A stretch of DNA of 64,000 nt from Nocardia flavorosea (GTDB lineage Bacteria; Actinomycetota; Actinomycetes; Mycobacteriales; Mycobacteriaceae). This document shows, piece by piece, positions 49,406-60,220 of this stretch. The notes below the pieces were generated by a model. It was not told where the DNA came from, did no database searches, and worked only from the letters and a program-made list of their open reading frames with translations. The position numbers and the translations under genes are program-made. Every line of letters starts with the position of its first letter. Positions within the stretch are counted from its first letter, which is position 1. The DNA lies in contig NZ_JADLQL010000006.1 in assembly GCF_015477805.1 (NCBI RefSeq), forward strand, positions 62,001-126,000, read 5' to 3'.

Positions 49406-49491
49406 ATGTCGTCAATGCCGTGGGCCTGGTCCTGGCCGTCGTGGTCATCGGGCTGATGGTGGCCGCCCTGCTGTTTCCCGAGAGGTTCTGA
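49402..49491 (+). CDS. kdpF: KdpF, small subunit of the K+-transporting ATPase
   Basis: A 29-residue single-helix peptide with the characteristic end LLFPERF, matching KdpF of mycobacteria (LLFPEKF). It stabilises the KdpABC complex. Its GTG overlaps the preceding peptide's stop and the KdpA GTG follows directly. Confidence 0.9.
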   Translation: MNVVNAVGLVLAVVVIGLMVAALLFPERF

Positions 49492-51161
49492 GTGAGTACA
49501 ACCATTGCGGGTGTGCTGTTCCTCGGCACACTGGTGGCGGCGCTGGCCGCGGTACATGTGCCGCTGGGGGATTACATGTACCGCGTCTATACGCGCACCA
49601 CCCATTCCCGCTTCGAACGGCGGCTCTACCGGCTGGTCGGCGCCGATCCGGACCGCGAGCAGACCTGGGGCGGTTACGCCCGCAGCGCCCTCGCCTTCTC
49701 CGCGGTGAGCCTGATCTTCCTGTTCGTTCTGCTGGCCACGCAGCACAAACTGCCCTTGTTCCCGGACGAGACGGCCACCCCGATGTCGGCCGCCCTGGCG
49801 TGGAACACCGCCGCAAGTTTCGTCACCAACACCAACTGGCAGAATTACGCGGGCGAATCCACACTCGGCCCGCTGGCCCAGGCCGCCGGGCTGACCGTGC
49901 AGAATTTCGTCTCCGCGGCGGTCGGTATGGCCGTCGCCATGGCCGTTGTCCGCGGCCTGGCGCGTTCGCGCGGCGGCACCCTCGGTAACTTCTGGGTCGA
50001 TCTGGTGCGCGGTACGCTCCGTATTCTGCTGCCCATTTCGACGGTGGCCGCCATCGCGCTGATCGCGGGCGGGGTGATCCAGAACTTCCATCTCAACGAC
50101 CAGGTGGTCACCACGCTCGGTGGTGTCCGGCAGAATCTGCCCGGCGGTCTCATCGCGAGCCAGGAGGCCATCAAGGATCTCGGCACCAACGGTGGCGGCG
50201 CGTTCAACGCGAACTCCGCGCATCCGTTCGAGAACCCCACCGCGTGGACCAACTGGGTGGAAATCTTCCTGCTGACGGTGATCGCCTTCTCGCTGCCGCG
50301 CACCTTCGGTCGCATGGTGGACAGCCGCAGACAGGGTTATGCGATCGCCGCCGTCATGACCGTGCTCGCGTTGATCAGCGTGACCCTGGTCAGCGTTTTC
50401 CAGCTCCAGCACCACGGCACCGTGCCGGCCGCGGTCGGAGCGTCCATGGAAGGCGTCGAACAACGTTTCGGCGTGGCGAATTCGGCGACCTTCGCCGCCG
50501 CCACCACGCTCACCTCCACCGGTGCGGTGGATTCGATGCACGATTCCTACACCAGCCTCGGCGGCATGATGCTGATGTTCAATATGCAGCTCGGCGAGGT
50601 GGCGCCCGGCGGTGTCGGCTCGGGTCTGTACGGCATGCTGGTGCTCGCGCTCATCACGGTGTTCGTCGCCGGACTGATGGTCGGGCGTACCCCGGAGTAT
50701 CTGGGGAAGAAGATCACTCCGCGCGAGATCAAACTGGCCGCCGCCTATTTCCTGGTGACGCCGGTGATCGTGCTGACCGGAACCGCTCTGGCCATGGCCA
50801 TGCCGGGACAGCGGGCCTCGATCCAGGATTCCGGGCCGCACGGTCTGTCGGAAGTGCTGTACGCGTTCACCTCGGCCGGTAACAACAACGGCTCCGCTTT
50901 CGCCGGGCTGTCCGGCAACACCGAATGGTTCAACACCGCGCTCGGCCTCGCCATGCTCTTCGGCCGGTTCCTGCCGATGATCCTGGTGCTGGCCCTGGCC
51001 GGTTCGCTGGCCAGACAGGGCACCACCCCCGCTTCGGTGGGAACGCTGCCGACCCACCGGCCGCAATTCGTCGGCCTGGTCGTCGTGGTCACCGTGATCC
51101 TGGTCGCTCTCACCTTCCTGCCCGCGCTGGCGCTCGGGCCGCTCGCCGAAGGATTGCACTG

Positions 51162-51162
<1 letters not shown>
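49492..51162 (+). CDS. kdpA: KdpA, K+-binding and translocating subunit
   Basis: A 556-residue membrane protein with about ten helices and four pore-loop repeats: TNTNWQNYAGE, GTNGGGAFNANSAHPFENP, GEVAPGGVGSGLYGML and SAGNNNGSAFAGLSGN, whose central Gly positions make the K+ selectivity filter. Length is normal. It starts directly after kdpF and its stop overlaps the kdpB ATG. Confidence 0.95.
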
Positions 51163-53309
<2,147 letters not shown>

Positions 53310-53310
53310 T

Positions 53311-54258
53311 ATGCCTGTCTCCGATCTGATCCGCCAGCATCTCGCCGGATTGCGCGCACTGCTGATACTGACCTTGATCACTGGTTTCGCCTATCCCGGG
53401 ATCGTCTGGGTGGCGGGCCAATTACCGGGGCTGCACGATAAATCGCACGGTTCGATCATCGAGGTCGACGGCCGGGCGGTGGGTAGTTCGCAGCTGGGCC
53501 AATCGTTCACCGACGCCAACGGTGACCCGATCGCCTGGTATTTCCAGAGCCGGCCCTCGGCGGCCGGTGACGGATACGACACCCTGGCCTCCGGCGGCAG
53601 CAATCTCGGCCCGGAGAATATCGTCGACACCCCCGCCGACCCGGCCCTGCTCGCCGCGGGATCCGACCCGGAATCGGCCGGTTTCGCACCGAGCCTGCTC
53701 ACCCAGGTCTGCACCCGCAGCCACGAGATCGGCCTGCGCGAAGGTGTCGACGGCGCCCGGCCGTTCTGCACACCGGGCGGAGTCGGGGCGGTGCTCTCGG
53801 TCCTGGGCCCGCGTGCCGCGGACGGTACGGTACTCCCGCAGCGGGTGGTCAGCGTCAACGAACCGTGCCGCGCCCGGTCCGCCGGATCCACGCCGGTGTT
53901 CCTCGCCGAATATCAGGGTGTTCCGGTGGAATGCGCGCAGTACGGCGAAGACTATTCGACCGGCCGGATCATACCGATGGCGGGGAACGCAGTCGCCGAA
54001 CCGGCGGTCCCGGCGGATGCGGTGACCAGCAGCGGTAGCGGCCTGGATCCGCATATCTCCCCCGCCTACGCCGAGATCCAGGTGAACCGGGTGGCGGCCG
54101 CGCGCGGCATCGAACCGGCCGCGGTCCGCGAGCTCCTCGCGGCGCACACCAGCGGCCGGGTACTCGGTTTCGCCGGGGAACCGCGGGTCCACGTCCTGGA
54201 ACTCAACCTCGACCTCGACAGCCGCTACCCGGTGGCCCGCGCCGCGGCGGGCGAGTGA
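53311..54258 (+). CDS. kdpC: KdpC, accessory subunit with long insertion
   Basis: A 315-residue protein, far above the about 190 residues of E. coli KdpC. The N-terminal helix (LAGLRALLILTLITGFAYPG) and SSQLGQSFTD, WYFQSRPSA are KdpC motifs, and the C-terminus DPHISPAYAEIQVNRVAAAR with the rest is the conserved part. Between them about 120 residues carry four cysteines (QVCTRS, RPFCTP, NEPCRA, VECAQY) that could form two disulfides outside the membrane. ATG starts one base after kdpB. Confidence 0.9.
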   Translation: MPVSDLIRQHLAGLRALLILTLITGFAYPGIVWVAGQLPGLHDKSHGSIIEVDGRAVGSSQLGQSFTDANGDPIAWYFQSRPSAAGDGYDTLASGGSNLGPENIVDTPADPALLAAGSDPESAGFAPSLLTQVCTRSHEIGLREGVDGARPFCTPGGVGAVLSVLGPRAADGTVLPQRVVSVNEPCRARSAGSTPVFLAEYQGVPVECAQYGEDYSTGRIIPMAGNAVAEPAVPADAVTSSGSGLDPHISPAYAEIQVNRVAAARGIEPAAVRELLAAHTSGRVLGFAGEPRVHVLELNLDLDSRYPVARAAAGE

Positions 54259-54511
54259 GAGCGGTGACCGGGGCACGCAGCGCCCGGACCGGCCGTCCGG
54301 GTCCAGGCCACCACCTCGCCGACCGCACTGATACGGTTGACCCTGTTCCCGCTGCCGGGCGGGGGGCGAGGCGAAACACCTGTGGAGCGGATGTAAGACC
54401 TTCACGCCGGGAGGCGATTTGCGGTGAAGCAGGAACCCACCGAGATGCCGAATCTCGGCATCGCAGGAGTCCCGGTTGTTCGCAACCGGGAAGACGTCAC
54501 ATGATGCGGAC
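54259..54511 (+). ncRNA. Structured non-coding element between kdpC and kdpD, omega-RNA-like
   Basis: The 253-bp gap has a GTAAGACC-like segment (54393), then GTGAAGCAGGAACCCACC (54424), an inverted repeat GATGCCGA-ATC-TCGGCATC and CCCGGTTG-TTCG-CAACCGGG, followed by AAGACGTCAC. The order GAAGCAGGAA...hairpin...GACGTCA resembles the 3' ends of IS605/IS607 tnpB genes, where the omega-RNA guide scaffold lies. A short frame ending LPLPGGGRGETPVERM stops just before it. No tnpB is present, so this would be a relic or solo element. Alternative: an unrelated regulatory leader of kdpDE. Confidence 0.4.
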
Positions 54512-57049
54512 GTGACCGCTGCACCACACCGAACCCCGGGTGAGCTGCGTATCTATCTCGGCGCAGCTCCCGGGGTCGGCAAAACCTATGCGATGCTCGG
54601 CGAGGCGCATCGGCGACTGGCTCGCGGTCAGGATGTGGTGGCCGCCGTGGTCGAGACGCACGGCCGCGCGCAGACCGCGGAATTGCTGGAGGGTATCGAG
54701 CAGGTGCCCAGAATCGCGGTCTCCTATCGCGGCACGGTGCAGTACGAACTGGATGTGGACGCTGTGCTGGCCCGCCGGCCCGATCTGGTGCTGGTGGACG
54801 AACTCGCGCATACCAACACTCCGGGCAGCCGCAACCGCAAACGGTACGAGGACGTTCAGGAGCTGCTGGCCGCCGGGATCACCGTAGTGTCCACGGTGAA
54901 CATCCAGCATCTCGAGGGCCTCAACGATGTGGTCGAGCAGATCACCGGCGTAACCCAGCGCGAGACCGTGCCGGACGCGGTGGTCCGGGCCGCCGACCAG
55001 ATCGAACTCGTCGATATCACCCCGGAAGCACTGCAACGGCGGATCACGCTCGGCAATGTGTACGCACCGGAGAAGGCCGATGCCGCGCTGGCGCACTACT
55101 TCCGGCGCGGCAACCTGACCGCGTTACGCGAACTCGCGCTGCTGTGGCTGGCCGACCAGGTCGACGCCGCGCTGGCGAAATACCGGGCCGATCATCGGAT
55201 CACCGCCACCTGGGAGGCCCGGGAACGAGTGGTCGTCGCCGTGACCGGCGGCCGCGAATCGGAAACGCTGGTGCGGCGGGCGGGCCGGATCGCCGCGAAA
55301 TCCAGCGCCGAACTACTGGTGGTTCATGTGGTGCGGGGCGACGGCCTGACCGGTGTCGCGGCACCGAAGATGGCCGCGGTCCGGGAGCTGGCCGCGCACC
55401 TCGGCGCCGAACTGCATACCGTCGTCGGTGACGAGGTGCCCACCGCCCTGCTGGATTTCGCCCGCACGGTCAACGCCACCCAGCTGGTGCTCGGCACCTC
55501 CCGGCGGTCGCGCTGGGCGCGGATGTTCGACGAGGGCATCGGCGCGGAAGTGGTGCAGCACTCGGGCAAGATCGATGTGCATATGGTCACCCACGAGGCC
55601 GCGGGCCGCCGCCGGCGGCGACCACGGCCGCGAGCGCGCCGCACCGCGGCCTGGATCGCGGCGTTCGCTGTGCCCTCGGCGATCTCGGCACTGCTGGCCG
55701 CCTGGCTCGACCGCTACCTCGATCTGGTGAGCGAAAGTGCACTGTACTTCGTGGCGGTACTGGCGGTCGCACTGTTCGGCGGGGTGCTGCCGGCGATCGC
55801 GTCGGCGCTGATCGCGGGCCTGCTGCTGAACGTCCTGTTCACCGATCCCCGCTACAGCGTCACCATCCAGGAACCGAACAATTTCCTGCCCGCGGTCCTG
55901 CTGCTGGTGGTGGCGGTCGCGGTGGCGGTACTGGTCGATACCGCCGCGCGCCGGGCCGAGCAGGCCGGCCAGGCGTCGCGCGAGGCCGAACTGCTCACCC
56001 TGTTCGCGGGATCGGTGCTGCGCGGCGCCGATCCGACCGCGCTGCTGGAACGGTTACGCCAGACCTACGGCCAGCAGGCGGTGAGTCTGCGGCACCGCCA
56101 TCGCGGCGCGCTCGCCGCAGTCGGTACAGACCCGCCCGAGCGCGCGGATACGGCCGATACCGCGATCGAGGTCGGCGACGGGGACTATGCGCTGCTGCTG
56201 TCCGGCCCGACCCTGCGCGCCCGCGACCGGCGAGTGCTGGAGGCCGTCGCAGGGCAGGCTGTCGGCCTGGTTCAGCGACGGCAGCTCGCGGAGGAGGCGA
56301 ACAAGGCCGCGGCACTCGCCGAGGCCGACCGGTTGCGTCGCGACCTGCTCTCGGCGGTCAGCCACGATCTGCGCACCCCGCTGGCGGCGGTCAAAGCCGC
56401 GGTATCGAGTCTGCGGTCCGATGATGTCGAGTTCTCCGCCGCGGACCGGGCCGAATTGCTCGCCACGGTGGAGGAATCCGCCGACCAGCTCACGGCGCTG
56501 GTCGGTAACCTGCTCGATTCCTCGCGGCTCGCCGCGGGGGTGGTGCGGCCGCGGTTGCGGCCGGTGTATCTGGACGAGGTGGTGCACCGGTCGCTGGTCA
56601 GCGTGGGGGTGAGCCCGCGCGGGGCGCGCCGCGGCGCGCTCGACCGGGTACGGGTCAGCGTCGGGACAACGGTGGTGCAGGCCGACCCCGACCTGCTGGA
56701 ACGTATTCTGGCCAATCTTGTCGACAATGCCTTGCGCTACGGCGCCGAATCGGAGGTGACGATCGATGCCGCGGCGGTGGACGGCCGGATCCTGGTCCGG
56801 GTGGTCGACCACGGACCGGGGCTGCCCGGAGCCGATCCCGAACGGGTTTTCGACCCGTTCCAGCAGCTGGGCGACCGGGACAACACCAGTGGTCTGGGGC
56901 TGGGGCTCTCGGTGGTGCGCGGGTTCGCCGATGCCATGGGCGGTTCCGTGAGCGCGGCCCCCACCCCCGGCGGGGGACTCACCGTCACCGTCGATCTCGC
57001 GGTCGCGGACGGCCGCACCGATACGTCGCCCACGGAGGTTTCGCCATGA
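54512..57049 (+). CDS. kdpD: KdpD, sensor histidine kinase
   Basis: An 845-residue kinase from GTG 54512 (a TTG at 54476 is also possible). Order: KdpD N-domain with Walker A GAAPGVGKTYAM and VLVDELAHTNTPGSRNRKRY; a USP-like domain with VVAVTGGRESETLVRR; four membrane helices near residues 390-500; GAF-like segment; HisKA with H in LLSAVSHDLRTPLAAV; HATPase with N box ANLVDNALRYG, DHGPGLPG and GLGLGLSVV. It senses low K+ and phosphorylates KdpE. Its stop overlaps the kdpE ATG. Confidence 0.95.
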   Translation: MTAAPHRTPGELRIYLGAAPGVGKTYAMLGEAHRRLARGQDVVAAVVETHGRAQTAELLEGIEQVPRIAVSYRGTVQYELDVDAVLARRPDLVLVDELAHTNTPGSRNRKRYEDVQELLAAGITVVSTVNIQHLEGLNDVVEQITGVTQRETVPDAVVRAADQIELVDITPEALQRRITLGNVYAPEKADAALAHYFRRGNLTALRELALLWLADQVDAALAKYRADHRITATWEARERVVVAVTGGRESETLVRRAGRIAAKSSAELLVVHVVRGDGLTGVAAPKMAAVRELAAHLGAELHTVVGDEVPTALLDFARTVNATQLVLGTSRRSRWARMFDEGIGAEVVQHSGKIDVHMVTHEAAGRRRRRPRPRARRTAAWIAAFAVPSAISALLAAWLDRYLDLVSESALYFVAVLAVALFGGVLPAIASALIAGLLLNVLFTDPRYSVTIQEPNNFLPAVLLLVVAVAVAVLVDTAARRAEQAGQASREAELLTLFAGSVLRGADPTALLERLRQTYGQQAVSLRHRHRGALAAVGTDPPERADTADTAIEVGDGDYALLLSGPTLRARDRRVLEAVAGQAVGLVQRRQLAEEANKAAALAEADRLRRDLLSAVSHDLRTPLAAVKAAVSSLRSDDVEFSAADRAELLATVEESADQLTALVGNLLDSSRLAAGVVRPRLRPVYLDEVVHRSLVSVGVSPRGARRGALDRVRVSVGTTVVQADPDLLERILANLVDNALRYGAESEVTIDAAAVDGRILVRVVDHGPGLPGADPERVFDPFQQLGDRDNTSGLGLGLSVVRGFADAMGGSVSAAPTPGGGLTVTVDLAVADGRTDTSPTEVSP

Positions 57050-57759
57050 AAACCGCACCGCAGCCGGAGCCCGGCGCACAGCCCACCGTCCTGGTGGTCG
57101 ACGACGAACCCCAGATCCTGCGGGCGATGCGGATCAACCTCTCGGTGCGCGGCTACGACGTGGTCACCGCGGCCACCGGCGCCGGCGCGCTGCGGGTGGC
57201 GACCGAACGCAAACCCGATGTGGTGGTGCTCGATCTCGGACTTCCCGATATCGACGGGATCGAGGTGCTCGCGGGTTTGCGCGGCTGGACCAAGGTGCCG
57301 ATCATCGTGTTGTCCGCCCGCACCGATTCGGCGGACAAGGTGGACGCGCTCGACGCCGGCGCCGACGACTACGTGACCAAACCGTTCGGGATGGATGAAT
57401 TCCTGGCCCGGTTGCGCGCGGCGCTGCGCCGGGCCGCGGATACGGCCGAGCCCGACGAACCCGTGGTGGTCACCGATTCGTTCACCGTGGATCTCGCGGC
57501 GAAGAAGGTGATCAAGGCGGGAACCGAAGTCCATCTGACCCCCACCGAATGGGGGGTGCTGGAAATGCTGGTGCGTAATCGCGGGAAACTCGTGGGCCGG
57601 CAGGAACTGCTGCGCGAAGTATGGGGCCCGGCCTACCAGTCCGAAACCCACTACCTGCGGGTCTATCTCGCCCAGCTGCGCCGGAAACTGGAGGACGATC
57701 CGTCGCATCCCAGACATCTGGTCACCGAACCGGGGATGGGCCACCGGTTCCGGGAGTGA
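57046..57759 (+). CDS. kdpE: KdpE, response regulator
   Basis: A 237-residue OmpR-type regulator. The phosphorylated Asp is in VVVLDLGLPDIDG; Thr/Lys switch residues are in VLSARTDS and DYVTKPFGM; the winged helix is GKLVGRQELLREVWGPAYQS then ETHYLRVYLAQLRRKL. It activates kdpFABC when phosphorylated by KdpD. It ends 4 bp from the convergent sulfatase gene, with no space for a separate terminator. Confidence 0.95.
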   Translation: MKTAPQPEPGAQPTVLVVDDEPQILRAMRINLSVRGYDVVTAATGAGALRVATERKPDVVVLDLGLPDIDGIEVLAGLRGWTKVPIIVLSARTDSADKVDALDAGADDYVTKPFGMDEFLARLRAALRRAADTAEPDEPVVVTDSFTVDLAAKKVIKAGTEVHLTPTEWGVLEMLVRNRGKLVGRQELLREVWGPAYQSETHYLRVYLAQLRRKLEDDPSHPRHLVTEPGMGHRFRE

Positions 57760-57763
57760 CCGG

Positions 57764-59587
57764 TCAGGGGGTGACGATCGGGAATTGCGGGTCCGGGGTG
57801 TCCAGCAGCGCCACGAAGGTACGCAGCAGATTCTCATCGCCCTTCATGGTCACCCCCTCGAACCCGCCGCCGCTCACGGCTTTCAGCAGTTGCGCCTTGG
57901 TCAGGGTCAAAGTGAGATCCGCGGGACCGAGGGCCGGCGCCTCGGCTGTGGGCGTCCGGTGGGTGAGCGCACCGTTGGAGAGGGTCAGCCGGTGCACACG
58001 ATTCTCGTCGGTCAGTTCCCAGTCCATGATGAAATCCGTCGCCGCGGCGCGCAGGCCGTCGATCCGGACTGCGAGGGAGTCGACGATCATGTCCAGCGTC
58101 AACGCCGTCAGCATCTCCGGGCCCGCCGTACTGGTGGCGGTCGGGCTCGGACCGGTGCGCAACTCCTGTGCGCCGACGAGGTAGAAGTTGCGCCAGGTGC
58201 CGTTCTCGGCGCCGTGGCCGAGCCGCCGGTAGACCTTCGCCAACTCCTCTCTGGCGCCGTCGTGGTCCGGTTCGGCAAAGACGGCGTGCTGCAAAAGGGT
58301 GGCGGCGAACCGCAGATCCCCGTCGGCGGCATACTGCCGGCCCTTGCCGACGATCGCATCGATACCGCCGTAGTCGGCGACATACCGCTGCGCCAACTCG
58401 ACCGGTGGATGTTCCCACAGGTGGGCGGGGTTTCCGTCGAACCAGCCCATGTACCGCTGATAGATCGCTTTGACGTTGTGGCTCGTGGAACCGTAGTAGC
58501 CGCGGTTGGCCCACAGTTTGTCGAGCGCGGCCGGGAATTCGAACTGTTCGGCGATTTCCGGGCCGGTGAATCCCTGGTTCGTCAGGCGCAGCGTCTGATC
58601 GTGCAGGTAGGCGTACATATCGCGCTGCCCGGCCAGCCAGGCCGTCCAATTCTCTCGCCCCCAGGCCGGCCAGTGGTGGGAAGCGAAAGCGATATCGGCC
58701 TTGTCACCGAAGCGGGCGATGGCCTCGTCCAGATACCGCGCCCAGACCCGGGAATCGCGGACGACGGCACCGCGCAGGGTGAGCACGTTGTGCATATTGT
58801 GCGACGCGTTCTCCGCCATACAGAGTGCACGGTGGTCGGGGAACAGGAAGTTCATCTCCGCCGGAGCTTCGGTACCCGGGGTGAGCTGAAAAACGATTCG
58901 GACGCCGTCGATCTCCTCTTCCTGCCCGGTGCGGGTGATATCGACCGTCGGCGGGATGAGCGTGACGGTCCCGACGGAGGTGGTCATCCCGAGCCCGGCG
59001 CCGATCTGCCCGTCGGGCGCCTTGTCCAGCACCGCACCGTACATGAAGATCGCGCGGCGGTTCATCGCATTGCCGGCGTAGACGTTCTCGCTGACGGCGT
59101 GTTCCAGGAAACCCTCGGGAGCCAGGATCGGTACCGCTGGATGACCTTCGGGCAACACTCCCCGGGCACCGCCGAAATGATCGACATGCGAATGGGTGTA
59201 GATCATCCCGGTGACCGGCCGGTCACCGCGATGCGCTCGATACAGGGCCAATCCCGCAGCCGCGGTCTCCGCCGAGATGAGAGGGTCGATCACGATGACG
59301 CCGTCGCGGCCCTCGACGAACGTCATATTCGACAGGTCCAGGTTGCGCACCTGGTAGATCCCTTCGGTGACTTCGAACAACCCCTGTTTGCTGCAGAGTT
59401 GTCCCTGCCGCCACAGACTCGGATTCGCGGTCGGCGGGCAGTCGCCGTCGAGGAAGGCGTAGGCGCCGGTATCCCAGACCACACGCCCGTCGGCGGCTTT
59501 CACTGCCCGCGGGTCGAGTTCGGCGATGAACCCCCGGCTCGCGTTGTCGAAATCGGTCGTGTCGTCGAAGTCCGCGTGCATGGTCAT
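57764..59587 (-). CDS. SDS-type alkyl/aryl sulfatase (SdsA1-like; MBL + SCP2 domains)
   Basis: A 607-residue sulfatase from ATG 59587 with GTGAGG. The metallo-beta-lactamase core has YTHSHVDHFGGARG, the Zn ligands AENASHNMHNV and ASHHWPAWG; a dimerisation domain and an SCP2-like C-terminal domain (about residues 480-600) follow, as in Pseudomonas SdsA1. It cleaves primary alkyl sulfates such as SDS to alcohol and sulfate. The next gene but one is a SulP transporter, giving a possible sulfate link. An in-frame start at 59674 would add a lipobox-like MRTTILVSGCS, not preferred. Confidence 0.9.
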   Translation of the reverse strand: MTMHADFDDTTDFDNASRGFIAELDPRAVKAADGRVVWDTGAYAFLDGDCPPTANPSLWRQGQLCSKQGLFEVTEGIYQVRNLDLSNMTFVEGRDGVIVIDPLISAETAAAGLALYRAHRGDRPVTGMIYTHSHVDHFGGARGVLPEGHPAVPILAPEGFLEHAVSENVYAGNAMNRRAIFMYGAVLDKAPDGQIGAGLGMTTSVGTVTLIPPTVDITRTGQEEEIDGVRIVFQLTPGTEAPAEMNFLFPDHRALCMAENASHNMHNVLTLRGAVVRDSRVWARYLDEAIARFGDKADIAFASHHWPAWGRENWTAWLAGQRDMYAYLHDQTLRLTNQGFTGPEIAEQFEFPAALDKLWANRGYYGSTSHNVKAIYQRYMGWFDGNPAHLWEHPPVELAQRYVADYGGIDAIVGKGRQYAADGDLRFAATLLQHAVFAEPDHDGAREELAKVYRRLGHGAENGTWRNFYLVGAQELRTGPSPTATSTAGPEMLTALTLDMIVDSLAVRIDGLRAAATDFIMDWELTDENRVHRLTLSNGALTHRTPTAEAPALGPADLTLTLTKAQLLKAVSGGGFEGVTMKGDENLLRTFVALLDTPDPQFPIVTP

Positions 59588-59736
59588 CGTTACCTCACTC
59601 GGCGATGTCTCGGCTGCTGAAACGGTCACGGCGCGAAGGTTCGAGCACCCGCTCACCAAGATGGTCGTCCGCAAGCGGGAACACCAGCACAGCCGACGCT
59701 AGCCGGGCCTCCCGGCCGCAGGTATCACCTGCACCG

Positions 59737-59748
59737 GGTGAATTCACC
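59737..59748. promoter_or_regulatory. Palindrome GGTGAATTCACC with a degenerate second copy
   Basis: A perfect 12-bp palindrome lies in the 280-bp divergent gap between the sulfatase and LapA genes. A second, imperfect copy, GGTGAACTCATCC, follows at about 59776. The pair could be an operator; no regulator is adjacent. Confidence 0.35.
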
Positions 59749-59866
59749 GGATGACCTCGCACCGGCGAGCGGATGCGGTGAACTCATCCGGCCCGGGTGA
59801 GGCCGAACCAGCCGCGTCCGCAGCAGAATCTCGGTGCACCGTCAGCCCACCTTTCCGGAGGATCCG

Positions 59867-60100
59867 ATGACAACCCAGGACACGCCGAAGCCAGGCCTGC
59901 TGTCTCGTATCACGGTGAACCAGTGGGTAGCCGCCGCCCTGGTCGTGCTGTCCGTGGTGTTCATCGCCCAGAATCGCAACCGGGTGGATATCAATTTCCT
60001 GCTGGTCACCGTTCGTTCGCCCATGTGGCTGATCCTGCTGATCATGTTTCTGGTCGGCGCGCTCGCGGGTCTGCTGATCAGACGCCGCGCCCGCCGCTGA
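59867..60100 (+). CDS. LapA-family small membrane protein
   Basis: A 77-residue protein from ATG 59867, preceded by GGAGG. Two membrane helices (NQWVAAALVVLSVVFIAQNR and LILLIMFLVGALAGLLI) and a basic C-terminal RRRARR match LapA/DUF1049 proteins, which in Gram-negative bacteria influence LPS export. In actinobacteria the function is unknown. Confidence 0.85.
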   Translation: MTTQDTPKPGLLSRITVNQWVAAALVVLSVVFIAQNRNRVDINFLLVTVRSPMWLILLIMFLVGALAGLLIRRRARR

Positions 60101-60129
60101 AATGCCGACGCCCACGTCCAGCGCGGCTG

Positions 60130-60158
60130 GGTACGGCGGCCGGCCGAGGAGCCGTACC
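60130..60158. terminator. Terminator hairpin between convergent genes
   Basis: GGTACGGC and GCCGTACC flank a 13-nt loop, in the 120-bp gap between LapA and SulP. No T-run. Confidence 0.4.
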
Positions 60159-60220
60159 GGCTGCCCGGGCTGGGCGCACCGGGCCCGGTGATCCGGCCAC
60201 CACGCAGCCGGCGTGGTCGG

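Noticed and set aside
54259..54511. ydaO/c-di-AMP riboswitch before kdpD
   Set aside because: The GGAACCCA piece is reminiscent, but the other conserved ydaO segments (for example GGGGUGAAU) are absent and kdpFABC itself, the usual target, lies upstream.
57785..59620. 611-residue plus-strand frame opposite the alkylsulfatase
   Set aside because: The minus-strand protein has all sulfatase Zn motifs; the plus-strand frame has none.
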